NCBI RefSeq assembly: GCF_023656545.1
Contig: NZ_JAMOKF010000023.1
Coordinates: forward strand, 1 to 35,148
DNA from: Micromonospora phytophila
GTDB taxonomy: Bacteria > Actinomycetota > Actinomycetes > Mycobacteriales > Micromonosporaceae
Direction of reading: 5' to 3'
Length of the DNA stretch: 35,148 bases
A model generated the notes under the pieces. That model did no database searches. It saw only the letters and a list, made by a program, of their open reading frames with translations, and was not told the DNA's origin. The translations under genes and the position numbers were made by a program. Shown here piece by piece: positions 7,289-14,726 of the stretch. Numbering within the stretch: position 1 is the stretch's first letter; every line of letters begins with the position of its first letter.

Positions 7289-8245
7289 CTACTCCGCCGG
7301 CGGGGTGAAGGTCGAGGTGCGGGTCATCCCGGCGGCGCGGCCCTTCGCGGAGATCACCAGCGCCATCTTGCGGGACGCCTCGTCGATCATCTCGTCGCCG
7401 AGCATCACCGCGCCGAGCTTGCCGCCGGCCTCCGAGGTGTAGTGCTCGTACGCGTCGAGGATCAGCTCGGCGTGGTCGTAGTCGGCCTGGGCCGGCTGGT
7501 AGACCTCGTTGGCGGCGTCGATCTGGCCCGGGTGCAGCACCCACTTGCCGTCGAAGCCCAGCGCCGCCGAGCGCTTGGCCACCTCGCGGAACGCGTCCAC
7601 GTCGCGGATCTGCAGGAACGGGCCGTCGATGGCCTGCTTGCCGTGCATCCGGGCGGCCATCAGGATGCGCATCAGGATGTAGTGGTAGGGGTCGCCCGGG
7701 TAGTCGGGGATGAGCGCGCCGACCACCAGGGACTTCATGTTGATCGAGGCCATGAAGTCGGCCGGGCCGAAGATGATGGTCTCCACCCGCGGCGAGGCGG
7801 CCGCGATGGCGTCCACGTTGACCAGGCCGGCGGCGTTCTCGATCTGCGCCTCGATGCCGATCCGGCCGACCTCCAGGCCCAGGGTCTTCTCGAGCTGGGT
7901 CAGCGTCATGTCCAGCCACTGCACCTGGGCGGCGTTCTGCACCTTCGGCAGCATGATGCAGTCCAGGTTGGCGCCGGCGCCCTCGACCACCTCGATGACG
8001 TCGCGGTAGGTCCACGGGGTGGTCAGGTCGTTGACCCGGACCACCCGGGTCTTGCCGGCCCAGTCGCCGTCGTTCAGGGCGGCGACGATGTTCTTCCGGG
8101 CGTCCGGCTTCGCCAGCGGGGCGACCGCGTCCTCCAGGTCGAGGAAGACCTGGTCGGCGGGGAGGCCCTGGGCCTTGCCGAGCATCTTGACGCTGGAACC
8201 CGGTACCGCGAGGCAGGACCGGCGGGGGCGACCGACTGCGGCCAT
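7289..8245 (-). CDS. HpcH/HpaI aldolase family CoA ester lyase, malyl-CoA/methylmalyl-CoA lyase-like
   Basis: A 318-residue protein of the CitE/malyl-CoA lyase family, which cleaves or forms 3-hydroxyacyl-CoA esters with Mg2+. Diagnostic segments are RRSCLAVPGSS near the start, FLDLEDAVAPLAKPDARKN (Asp/Glu metal region), IMLPKVQNA, IGIEAQIENAAGL, IIFGPADFMAS and GKWVLHPGQIDAANEVY. The sequence resembles the L-malyl-CoA/beta-methylmalyl-CoA lyase of actinobacterial ethylmalonyl-CoA pathway clusters as I remember it, so that is my preferred role; no other clear gene of that pathway is adjacent. The ATG at 8245 has GGAAGGAG 8 bases upstream and is preferred over 8287, which adds residues foreign to the family. 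Confidence 0.87.
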   Translation of the reverse strand: MAAVGRPRRSCLAVPGSSVKMLGKAQGLPADQVFLDLEDAVAPLAKPDARKNIVAALNDGDWAGKTRVVRVNDLTTPWTYRDVIEVVEGAGANLDCIMLPKVQNAAQVQWLDMTLTQLEKTLGLEVGRIGIEAQIENAAGLVNVDAIAAASPRVETIIFGPADFMASINMKSLVVGALIPDYPGDPYHYILMRILMAARMHGKQAIDGPFLQIRDVDAFREVAKRSAALGFDGKWVLHPGQIDAANEVYQPAQADYDHAELILDAYEHYTSEAGGKLGAVMLGDEMIDEASRKMALVISAKGRAAGMTRTSTFTPPAE

Positions 8246-8338
8246 GGATGCGCTCCTTCCAGCGTCCGGCGGGCACGCCGACGCCACCTGATGAAAGCCG
8301 AGAACTTAACGATCCCAAAGGGCGTTGTGACGCCACGG

Positions 8339-8344
8339 TAACCT
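8339..8344 (+). promoter_or_regulatory. -10 hexamer TAACCT, leaderless promoter
   Basis: TAACCT lies 6 bases in front of the GTG at 8351; no Shine-Dalgarno sequence is present. It sits in the 105-base gap between divergent genes. Confidence 0.5.
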
Positions 8345-8350
8345 CGTGCC

Positions 8351-9196
8351 GTGACCGGGGTGAATGGACCTGTGGAAGATCTCACTGAGCGTCGACTCGT
8401 GGTGGTGACCGGGGCCAGCTCCGGCATCGGCCTGGCCGCCGCCGTCGACCTGGCGCGCCGCGGTGACCAGGTGGTACTGGTCGGCCGGGACCCGGCCCGG
8501 CTGCAGGCCGCGGCGGAGCAGGTCCGGGAGGTGTCCGGTGAGCGGCCCGAGCTGTTCCGGGCCGACTTCGCGGTGCTCGACGACGTCCGCCGGCTGGCCG
8601 GGAAGCTGCGCGAGGCGTACGACCGGATCGACGTGCTGGCCAACAACGCGGGCGCGATCGTGCTTCAGCCGCTCACCACGGTCGACGGCTTCGAGCTGTC
8701 GGTCCAGGCCAACCACCTCTCCCCGTTCCTGCTCAGCAACCTGCTGCGGGACCGGATCGGCCGGATGGTGGTGACCGCCTCGGGCGCGCACCGCAGCGGC
8801 GCCCTCGACCCGGACGACCTGAACGCGCCGCTGCGCCGCTACCGCGCCATGACCGCGTACGGCACCAGCAAGCAGGCGAACATCCTCTTCACCGCCGAGG
8901 CGGCCCGGCGCTGGCCGGGGATCCCGGCGTACTGCTTCCACCCGGGGGTCGTGCGCACCCGGTTCGGGAACGACAGCCGGCTGGTCGCCCTGGGCATGCG
9001 GTTCCTGCCGTTCCGCAGCCCCGAGCGGGGCGCGGAGACGCTGGTCTGGCTGGCCAACCAGGACCCGGCCCGGCTGGTCAACGGCGCCTACTACTACAAC
9101 CGCCGGCTGCACCGGCCGCTGCGCAAGGCGGCCGACCCGCAGCTCGCCGCCCGGCTCTGGGCGGCCAGCGCCGAGGCGGTCGGCATCGCCGAATAG
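8351..9196 (+). CDS. SDR-family oxidoreductase, retinol-dehydrogenase-like
   Basis: A 281-residue protein with the classical SDR motifs: TGASSGIG (20-27) for the dinucleotide, NNAG (99-102), catalytic Ser145, Tyr171 and Lys175 in YGTSK. Conserved FELSVQANHLSPFLLSNLL and CFHPGVVRT place it in the branch of retinol-dehydrogenase-like and WWOX-like SDRs, which in bacteria are mostly uncharacterised. Arg48 after the second beta strand (VGRDPARL) favours NADP(H). It starts with a leaderless GTG; the next gene begins 40 bases after its stop behind its own -10-like sequence, so co-transcription is possible but not required. Confidence 0.88.
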   Translation: MTGVNGPVEDLTERRLVVVTGASSGIGLAAAVDLARRGDQVVLVGRDPARLQAAAEQVREVSGERPELFRADFAVLDDVRRLAGKLREAYDRIDVLANNAGAIVLQPLTTVDGFELSVQANHLSPFLLSNLLRDRIGRMVVTASGAHRSGALDPDDLNAPLRRYRAMTAYGTSKQANILFTAEAARRWPGIPAYCFHPGVVRTRFGNDSRLVALGMRFLPFRSPERGAETLVWLANQDPARLVNGAYYYNRRLHRPLRKAADPQLAARLWAASAEAVGIAE

Positions 9197-9236
9197 CGGT
9201 GTCTTCACGCAGCCCGGCGCTGCGATACTGCGCCCC

Positions 9237-10010
9237 ATGACGACGGGGAGTGACACCGGGACGACCGCGCCGCACACCGACCGTGACCCGGTCGAGGGGT
9301 CCGCCGACGTCACGCTGCGCGTGCTCGGGGCGGACAAGGAACTGGAGGACCGGCTCGGCCGGGAGCTGACCGCGTTCAACAACCGGGCGACCGGGGCCCA
9401 CGACGAGGCGGACCTCTCCGTCCGGGTCACCGACGCGGACGGCGAGCTGGTCGCCGGGCTCACCGGGTGGAGCTGGGGCGACTGCGCCGGCATCAACATG
9501 GTCTGGGTGCGCGAGGACCGCCGGGCCGAGGGCTGGGGCGGGCGGATGCTGCGGGCCGCGGAGGCCGAGGCCCGCCGCCGCGGCTGCACCCAGATCTCGG
9601 TCTCCTCGTTCTCGTTCCAGGCGCCGGGGTTCTACCGCCGGCACGGCTACCTCGACACCGGGCGCCGGGAGGGCATCCCCGGCGGCCACGTCGACCACCA
9701 CTTCTTCAAGTCGCTGGTCACCGACCCGGCCGCCGCGGTGCGCGTGGTCGCGCTGGTGGAGTTGGCCGCCGACGCGGTCGAGGCAGGCCAGCGGTACGAG
9801 GACACGGTGCTCGACCTGCTCGGGCGGCACGGCGGGCGGGTGGAGCGCCGGCTGCGCACCGGGGACGGGCGCACCGAGGTGCACCTGCTCCGGTTCGACT
9901 CGCGAGCCGGCTGGGAGGCGTTCCGGGCGGACCCGGAGCGGGCCGCGCTGCGGGCCAGCCTCGGTGACGGCACCCCGACCGGCCGCGTGCTGGAGGTGCA
10001 CGAGGTCTGA
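9237..10010 (+). CDS. GNAT-family acetyltransferase fused to a C-terminal dimeric alpha/beta-barrel-like domain
   Basis: A 257-residue protein. Residues about 27-160 form a GNAT domain: the acetyl-CoA loop is VREDRRAEGWGGRML (RxxGxG/A type, near residue 90), followed by EAEARRRGCTQISVSSFSFQAPGFYRRHGY, the usual C-terminal GNAT strand. Residues about 163-257 (VRVVALVELAADAVEAGQRYEDTVLDLLGRHGG..., EVHLLRFDSRAGWEAFRADPERAALRAS) look like a ferredoxin-fold domain of the DUF1330/ABM type. Most GNAT proteins of this kind stop near residue 165, so the addition is unusual. Substrate unknown. GATACT lies 7 bases before the ATG, suggesting a leaderless start. Confidence 0.82.
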   Translation: MTTGSDTGTTAPHTDRDPVEGSADVTLRVLGADKELEDRLGRELTAFNNRATGAHDEADLSVRVTDADGELVAGLTGWSWGDCAGINMVWVREDRRAEGWGGRMLRAAEAEARRRGCTQISVSSFSFQAPGFYRRHGYLDTGRREGIPGGHVDHHFFKSLVTDPAAAVRVVALVELAADAVEAGQRYEDTVLDLLGRHGGRVERRLRTGDGRTEVHLLRFDSRAGWEAFRADPERAALRASLGDGTPTGRVLEVHEV

Positions 10011-10034
10011 CGACCGGGGAGCCGGGCCGGGAAG

Positions 10035-10997
10035 TTAACCACTCAGTGGGCCGGCGTCGGCGGGGACGGCGGTGGGCACCGGGGCGGCACGGCGGGCGGC
10101 ACGGGCGCCGCCGAGCACCACCACCGCGACGCCCGCCAGCAGCAGCGCCAGACCGGGCAGGGCGAGCGCCCGGGGCAGTTGACCGAGCCACACCCAGCCG
10201 ATCAGGGCCGCGCCCGGGGCCTCCAGCAGGACCAGCACGCTGACCGTGGTCGCCGTGACCCGCCGCAGGGCGTAGTTGAACATCGAGTGCCCGAGCAGTT
10301 GGGCGCCGGCCACCAGAGCCAGCACGGCTGCCCAGGTGCCGGTGTCGAACCCGGTCAGCGGCACCCCGCCGACCAGGCAGACCACCAGCAGGAGCAGTGC
10401 GCAGACGCCGTAGCAGATGGTGGTATAGGTGGTCGTGCTGATGGTCGCCCGGGCCCGCTCGCCGAACGCGGTGTAGACCGCCGCGAACATGCCGCCGGTC
10501 ACCGCGAGCAGATCACCGGCGAAGGCCCGGCCGGAGGCGGCGAAGTCCGCCCCGGTCGCCAGGGCGGCTCCCGCGACCGCCACCCCGATGCCGGCCCAGA
10601 CCACGACCGGCAGTCGGCGGCCCTGACCGCGGGCGATCAGCCCCTGCCAGACCGGCTGGGTGGCGCCCAGCGCGGTGGCCGCGGCGACGGAGGTGAGCTG
10701 GGCGCTCGGCATCCAGGTGGCGAAGTGGGCGGCGAGCGCCACCCCGGACAGGACGCAGTAGACGCCCTCGCGCCGACCGGCACCGACGGTCAGCGACCGG
10801 AACTCGGCCCGCCGGCGGGCCAGCGAGACGGGGCCGAGCACGGCGGCCGAGAGCAGATTGCGCCAGAACGCCACGGCCAGGGCGGGGGCCGCCGCGAACG
10901 CGATCAGGGGCGCGGACGACGACACGGCCACGACGGCCAGGGCGAGCGCCCCGGTGGTCACCGGGTCGAGCGGCGGACGGTGCGCAACGGAGGACAC
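10035..10997 (-). CDS. EamA/DMT-family membrane transporter
   Basis: About 320 residues with some ten hydrophobic segments in two EamA repeats (roughly 12-140 and 155-300), typical of drug/metabolite exporters (RhaT/YdcZ superfamily) in the cytoplasmic membrane. Repeat hallmarks are FWRNLLSAAVLGP in the first half, with PSAQLTSVAAATALGATQPVW after it, and TVSVLVLLEAPGAALIGWVWLGQLP in the second half. A TTG at 11006 is possible, but the GTG at 10997 has GAGGA 9 bases upstream and is preferred. It is divergent from the HAD gene, and its end is convergent with the GNAT gene, with only 24 bases between stops. Substrate unknown. Confidence 0.87.
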   Translation of the reverse strand: MSSVAHRPPLDPVTTGALALAVVAVSSSAPLIAFAAAPALAVAFWRNLLSAAVLGPVSLARRRAEFRSLTVGAGRREGVYCVLSGVALAAHFATWMPSAQLTSVAAATALGATQPVWQGLIARGQGRRLPVVVWAGIGVAVAGAALATGADFAASGRAFAGDLLAVTGGMFAAVYTAFGERARATISTTTYTTICYGVCALLLLVVCLVGGVPLTGFDTGTWAAVLALVAGAQLLGHSMFNYALRRVTATTVSVLVLLEAPGAALIGWVWLGQLPRALALPGLALLLAGVAVVVLGGARAARRAAPVPTAVPADAGPLSG

Positions 10998-11048
10998 GGG
11001 GAGCAATCCTCACACGACACCGGCGACCACGTACCGTCAGCACTCCGT

Positions 11049-11054
11049 TACGAT
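11049..11054 (+). promoter_or_regulatory. -10 hexamer TACGAT
   Basis: TACGAT lies in the gap between the divergent EamA and HAD genes. The transcript would have a leader of about 40 bases with GGAGG at 11088-11092, 9 bases before the ATG at 11102. Confidence 0.45.
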
Positions 11055-11101
11055 CATGCCCGTCCGCGCCGGCGACCCCTACCGCCCGGAGGCGCTTCCC
11101 C

Positions 11102-11836
11102 ATGTCCACGTACCAGGCGGTGCTGTTCGACTTCTTCGGCACGCTGACCCGTTCCGTCCAGCGCGGCGTGGCCCACCGGTCCACCGCCGAGCTGCTCGGC
11201 TGCCCGCCCGACGCGCTGGTCGACGTCCTCGACCGCACCTTCTACCAGCGCGCCAGCGGGCGGCTCGGCAGCGCCGAGGCGACCCTGCGCTGGGTGTGCG
11301 AGCAGGCCGGCGTGCATCCCTCGGAGAGCGCCGTCCGGGCCGCCGTGGCCTCCCGCCACCGGGCCGTACGCGCCGACACCCGGCTGCGGGACGAGGCGGT
11401 GCCCATGCTGGCCGAGCTGCGGCGACGGGGCCTACGTACCGGGGTGATCAGCGACTGCACCCACGAGCTGCCGGCGTTCCTGCCGCAGCTGCCGGTCGCC
11501 CCGCTGCTCGACGTCCGGGTCTTCTCCGTCCAGGTCGGGTGCTGCAAACCGGACCCGGCGCTCTACCTGGCGGCGTGCCGGCGGCTGCGCCTGGAACCGG
11601 CGGACTGCCTCTACGTCGGCGACGGTGGCAGCCAGGAGCTGACCGGGGCGGACCGGGCCGGGATGACCGCGGTGCGGCTGGCCGCGCCGGATCTCGCCGA
11701 CCACATGGTGTTCAACTCCGACGACGCCTGGATCGGGCCGGTGCTGCGCTCGCTGGACCAGGTGGTCGACCTGGCCGTCACGGGGACGGCGGTGCCGGCG
11801 GGTGCTCCCGTCCCGGCCGGCTGCGCCGCACCCTGA
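11102..11836 (+). CDS. HAD-family hydrolase
   Basis: A 244-residue protein with all HAD motifs in order: motif I FDFFGTLT with nucleophile Asp10, a helical cap (about residues 20-90), motif II VISDCT, motif III Lys in CCKPDPALY, motif IV YVGDGGSQELTGADRAGM. The second acidic residue of motif I (DxD in phosphatases) is Phe12 here, as in dehalogenase-like and some phosphoglycolate-phosphatase-like members, so hydrolysis of a phosphoester cannot be assumed. Its substrate is unknown. The ATG has GGAGG 9 bases upstream. No operon partner downstream; the next gene is convergent. Confidence 0.85.
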   Translation: MSTYQAVLFDFFGTLTRSVQRGVAHRSTAELLGCPPDALVDVLDRTFYQRASGRLGSAEATLRWVCEQAGVHPSESAVRAAVASRHRAVRADTRLRDEAVPMLAELRRRGLRTGVISDCTHELPAFLPQLPVAPLLDVRVFSVQVGCCKPDPALYLAACRRLRLEPADCLYVGDGGSQELTGADRAGMTAVRLAAPDLADHMVFNSDDAWIGPVLRSLDQVVDLAVTGTAVPAGAPVPAGCAAP

Positions 11837-11892
11837 GCAATCGCACCGCTCACGCGGCACCGCGGCGTGGTGCGGCCGGACGGCCCGGGTGG

Positions 11893-11932
11893 CCCGACAC
11901 ACCGTCAGGTCGGGGCGACCCGACACACCGTC
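11893..11932 (-). repeat. Two direct repeats CCCGACACACCGTC, 26-base period
   Basis: The 14-mer occurs at 11893-11906 and 11919-11932 in the gap between two convergent genes. Read on the minus strand (GACGGTGTGTCGGG) it resembles the pair at 2889-2928, sharing GTGTCG followed by G/C-rich bases and nearly the same period. The rest of the gap 11837-11980 shows nothing else I recognise. Confidence 0.7.
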
Positions 11933-11980
11933 GGGCGGTCCGGCGGCGGCCGGCGTCGTCGAGCGGCGTGGGCGGTGGGC

Positions 11981-12490
11981 TCAGCGGCGGCGGACCCGGT
12001 GCAGCCGGAACGGCTTGCGGGTCACCCGGACCCCCGGCGCCTCCCGGGGCACCTCGGCCAGCGAGTCCGCCGGCAGCTCGTCGCCGGCGAGCGCCTCCCC
12101 GGCCGGGGTCAGCCGGTTCAGCGCGCAGCCGTCGGCCGCCCAGCGTTCCACCAGCGCGGTGGTCGGCCCGGAAGCGTTCAGCCGCTTGGCCGCGACCAGC
12201 GGGGCGACGGTGTCCCAGTGCTCGCTGCCCGGCACCAGTCGACTCACCCGGGCCGGCCAGGTGACGATCCGCCCGCCGTGGTCACCGCGCAGGGTCACCT
12301 GCGCCTCCGTCGCGTCGGCGAGACCCGGCGCGGCCTGCTCGCCGGGGCCGCTGACCACGAGGAGCGCCCCCTCCAGGGGTGTGCACCACAGGGCGAGCGC
12401 CGGGCCTCCGGGCACGTTCACCCACGCTACGGCGGCCTTCTTCGTCGCCTCGTCGACCAGGGGTGTGGTGGTCCGGTCCGCGTCGGTCAC
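11981..12490 (-). CDS. Unknown protein, possibly split-barrel (PNPOx-like)
   Basis: With the GTG at 12490, preceded by GGGAGGA at a 7-base distance, the protein has 169 residues; a GTG at 12508 would add six. The first ~110 residues alternate short strands (KKAAVAWVNVPGGPALALWCTPLEGALLVVSGPGEQ, AQVTLRGDHGGRIVTWPARVSRLVPGSEHWDTVAP), suggesting a flavin-reductase or PNPOx-like split barrel. I recall similar actinobacterial proteins only as hypothetical, and no cofactor motif is visible. The C-terminal third is charged. It lies just downstream of the phzF-like gene on the same strand (46-base gap) and may share its transcript. Confidence 0.65.
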   Translation of the reverse strand: MTDADRTTTPLVDEATKKAAVAWVNVPGGPALALWCTPLEGALLVVSGPGEQAAPGLADATEAQVTLRGDHGGRIVTWPARVSRLVPGSEHWDTVAPLVAAKRLNASGPTTALVERWAADGCALNRLTPAGEALAGDELPADSLAEVPREAPGVRVTRKPFRLHRVRRR

Positions 12491-12536
12491 CCCCGCATCC
12501 TCCCGCACCCGGCCCGGTCCCGTCAGCGCCGCCCGG

Positions 12537-13406
12537 TCAGCCGACGAACGGCGGGACCATGATCTCGCCCCGGGCGACCGGCATGACCTGGCCGGCGACG
12601 GTCGCGCCCAGCGCCTGACCGCCGGCGGCGGTGACGGTGCAGGCCAGCGAGGACGGACGGTTCATCTCGATGCCCTGGCGGACGGTGTACGCGGCGCGCC
12701 CGTCGCCGGGCAGCAGGCCGCTGGCCACCAGCCACACTCCCAGCCCCAGTGCGGCCGACCCGGTGGCCGGGTCCTCCGGCACACCGAGCCCGGGGACGAA
12801 GACCCGGGCGTGCGCGGTTTGCGCGGCGGCGTCCCAGGAGAAGACGCTGACGTGCTCCACCCCGTACCGCAGTGCCGCCGCCGCGTTGACCCGGGCGCGG
12901 GCCACCGCGTCCGGACGCACCGGGAGGTACGGGAACTCCAGCCCGCAGCCGGCCACCCGGGGCGGCGGGCCGACGTGGTCGTCCGCGGTGAGCCCGGCCA
13001 TCTCCAGCAACGGCTCCGGGTCCAGCTCGGGGCCGAGGGTCGGGCTGCCACCGGTCAGCGTCGCCCCGGTCGCGGTGACCTCGACCGGGAGCACCCCGGC
13101 ACCGCACTCCTGGGTGATCTGCCCCACACCGAACATGCCCCGGCGGCTGGCGGTCACCGCCGCCCCGACGCTGGGGTGGCCGGCGAAGGGCAGCTCCTCG
13201 ACCGGGGTGAAGATCCGGGCGCGGTAGGTGGCACCGACCTGGGTGGGCGGGAGCACGAACACCGTCTCGGAGAGGTTGAACTCCAGCGCGAGCGCCTGCA
13301 TCTGCTCGGTGGCCAGCCCTTCCGCACCGAACACCACCGCCAGGGGGTTGCCGGCGAACGGGCGGTCGGTGAAGACGTCCACGATCTCGTAGGCCAAGGT
13401 CGACAT
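12537..13406 (-). CDS. PhzF-family protein
   Basis: A 289-residue protein of the PhzF/YddE family of isomerase-like enzymes with a diaminopimelate-epimerase fold. The start YEIVDVFTDRPFAGNPLAVVF is diagnostic, and Glu47 in NLSETVFV matches the catalytic Glu of PhzF. The second domain contains RIFTPVEELPFAGHPSVGAA and the conserved FVPGLGVPEDPATGSAALGLG. Lone PhzF-like genes are widespread and are not evidence of phenazine synthesis; no other phz gene is here. The frame is open far upstream of the ATG at 13406, but that region is antisense to the next gene. The ATG lies 8 bases after TAGTGT on the minus strand, so it is probably leaderless. Confidence 0.9.
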   Translation of the reverse strand: MSTLAYEIVDVFTDRPFAGNPLAVVFGAEGLATEQMQALALEFNLSETVFVLPPTQVGATYRARIFTPVEELPFAGHPSVGAAVTASRRGMFGVGQITQECGAGVLPVEVTATGATLTGGSPTLGPELDPEPLLEMAGLTADDHVGPPPRVAGCGLEFPYLPVRPDAVARARVNAAAALRYGVEHVSVFSWDAAAQTAHARVFVPGLGVPEDPATGSAALGLGVWLVASGLLPGDGRAAYTVRQGIEMNRPSSLACTVTAAGGQALGATVAGQVMPVARGEIMVPPFVG

Positions 13407-13414
13407 GTTGATAA

Positions 13415-13432
13415 ACACTAGGCGCTTAGGCT
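13415..13432. promoter_or_regulatory. Back-to-back leaderless promoters sharing a near-palindrome
   Basis: On the minus strand TAGTGT (13420-13415) lies 8 bases before the ATG at 13406; on the plus strand TAGGCT (13427-13432) lies 7 bases before the GTG at 13440. The -10 elements overlap the near-palindrome CTAGGCGCTTAG (13418-13429), which has one G-T imperfection. Only 33 bases separate the two start codons, so each -35 region must fall inside the other gene's 5' coding end. Confidence 0.6.
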
Positions 13433-13439
13433 GGTGCCC

Positions 13440-14726
13440 GTGAGCACGCCGACCCGGGTCTACATCGCCCGTCTCGCCGGAGTCGCCGTCTTCGATCCGA
13501 ACGGCGACCAGGTGGGGCGGGTCCGCGATGCGGTGGCCCGGCTCCGGCCGACCCAGCGCCCGCCCGAGGTGGTCGGCCTGGTCGCCGAGATGCCGATGCG
13601 CCGGCGGATCTTCCTCTCCATCAACCGGATCACCTCGATCGACGCCGACGCGGTCGTGCTCGGCTCCGGCACGCTCAACCTGCGGCGCTTCGAGAAGCGC
13701 CCCAACGAGCTGCTCGTGCTCCAGGAGCTGCTGGACCGGCGGGTGCAGATCGATCCGGGCGGCCAGCCGGGCTCGGTGGTCGACGTGGCGATGGAGAGCA
13801 GCCGGGGCGGTGAGTGGTCGCTGAGCCGGGTGGCCGTACGCGAGCAGACCGGCCGGCTGACCCGTCGTGGTCACCTGCACCAGGTCGAGTGGGAACGGGT
13901 ACGCGGGCTCAGCGGCATCGCCGACAACCGGGGCACGGCCAACCTCCTCGCCGTGCTGGAGGACATGCGCCCGGCCGACCTGGCCAACGCCCTGCAGGAC
14001 CTGCCCGACGCCCGGCGCAATGAGGTCGCGGCGGCGCTGGATGACGAGCGGCTGGCGGACGTGTTGAGCGAGCTGCCCGAGCACGACCAGGTGGAGATCC
14101 TGGCCGCGCTGGACCGGGAGCGGGCCGCCGACGTGCTGGAGGAGATGGACCCGGACGACGCCGCCGACCTGCTCAACGAGCTGCCGCCGCCGGAGCAGGA
14201 CGTGCTGCTCGACCTGATGCAGCCGGGCGAGGCCGACCCGGTGCGGCAGCTGCTCAAGTACACCCCTGGCACGGCGGGCAGCGTGATGACCTCGGAGCCG
14301 GTCATCATGCCGCCGGACGCCACGGTCGCCGAGGCGCTCGCCCGGATCCGGGAACCGCACCTCTCCCCCGCCATCGCCGCCCAGGTGTTCGTGACCCGGG
14401 CGCCGATGACCACCCCGACCGGTCGCTACCTCGGCATGGTGCACTTCCAGCGGCTGCTGCGCGAGCCGCCGGCCGAGTTGCTCGGCGGGGTGGTGGTCAA
14501 CGACATCGACCCGCTGCGGCCGACCACCCCGCTGCCGGAGATCACCCGCCGGATGGCCACCTACGACCTGGTCGCCATGCCCGTGATCGACCGGAGCAAC
14601 CGGCTGGTCGGTGCGGTGACGGTGGACGACGTGCTGGACCACTCGCTGCCCCGGGACTGGCGGGACCGCGACGCCGCACCGAGCCCGGTCACCTCCGACG
14701 CGGTGCTGGACGGCACGGATGGCTGA
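13440..14726 (+). CDS. MgtE N-domain and CBS-domain protein without transport domain
   Basis: A 428-residue soluble protein. Residues 1-160 contain two PRC-barrel-like modules (YIARLAGVAVFDPNGDQVGRVRDAVA and GSVVDVAMESSRGG...). Residues about 170-275 form the superhelical MgtE N-domain (LLAVLEDMRPADLANALQDLP, VLSELPEHDQVEILAALDRERAADVLEEMDPDDAADLLNELP). Residues about 280-410 form two CBS domains (SVMTSEPVIMPPDATVAEAL, YDLVAMPVIDRSNRLVGAVTVDDVLD). The MgtE membrane domain is absent, as in the mycobacterial Rv1232c-type protein. It may sense Mg2+ or nucleotides. It starts at a leaderless GTG (13434 is an alternative) and overlaps the DUF1003 gene by 8 bases. Confidence 0.88.
   Translation: MSTPTRVYIARLAGVAVFDPNGDQVGRVRDAVARLRPTQRPPEVVGLVAEMPMRRRIFLSINRITSIDADAVVLGSGTLNLRRFEKRPNELLVLQELLDRRVQIDPGGQPGSVVDVAMESSRGGEWSLSRVAVREQTGRLTRRGHLHQVEWERVRGLSGIADNRGTANLLAVLEDMRPADLANALQDLPDARRNEVAAALDDERLADVLSELPEHDQVEILAALDRERAADVLEEMDPDDAADLLNELPPPEQDVLLDLMQPGEADPVRQLLKYTPGTAGSVMTSEPVIMPPDATVAEALARIREPHLSPAIAAQVFVTRAPMTTPTGRYLGMVHFQRLLREPPAELLGGVVVNDIDPLRPTTPLPEITRRMATYDLVAMPVIDRSNRLVGAVTVDDVLDHSLPRDWRDRDAAPSPVTSDAVLDGTDG

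Noticed and set aside
11004..11006. TTG start for the EamA transporter
   Set aside because: No suitable ribosome binding site distance; GTG at 10997 is 9 bases after GAGGA.
12537..13406. Phenazine or other natural-product cluster suggested by PhzF, SDR, MFS and O-methyltransferase genes
   Set aside because: The genes lie on both strands, are scattered among housekeeping genes and lack any core biosynthetic enzyme.
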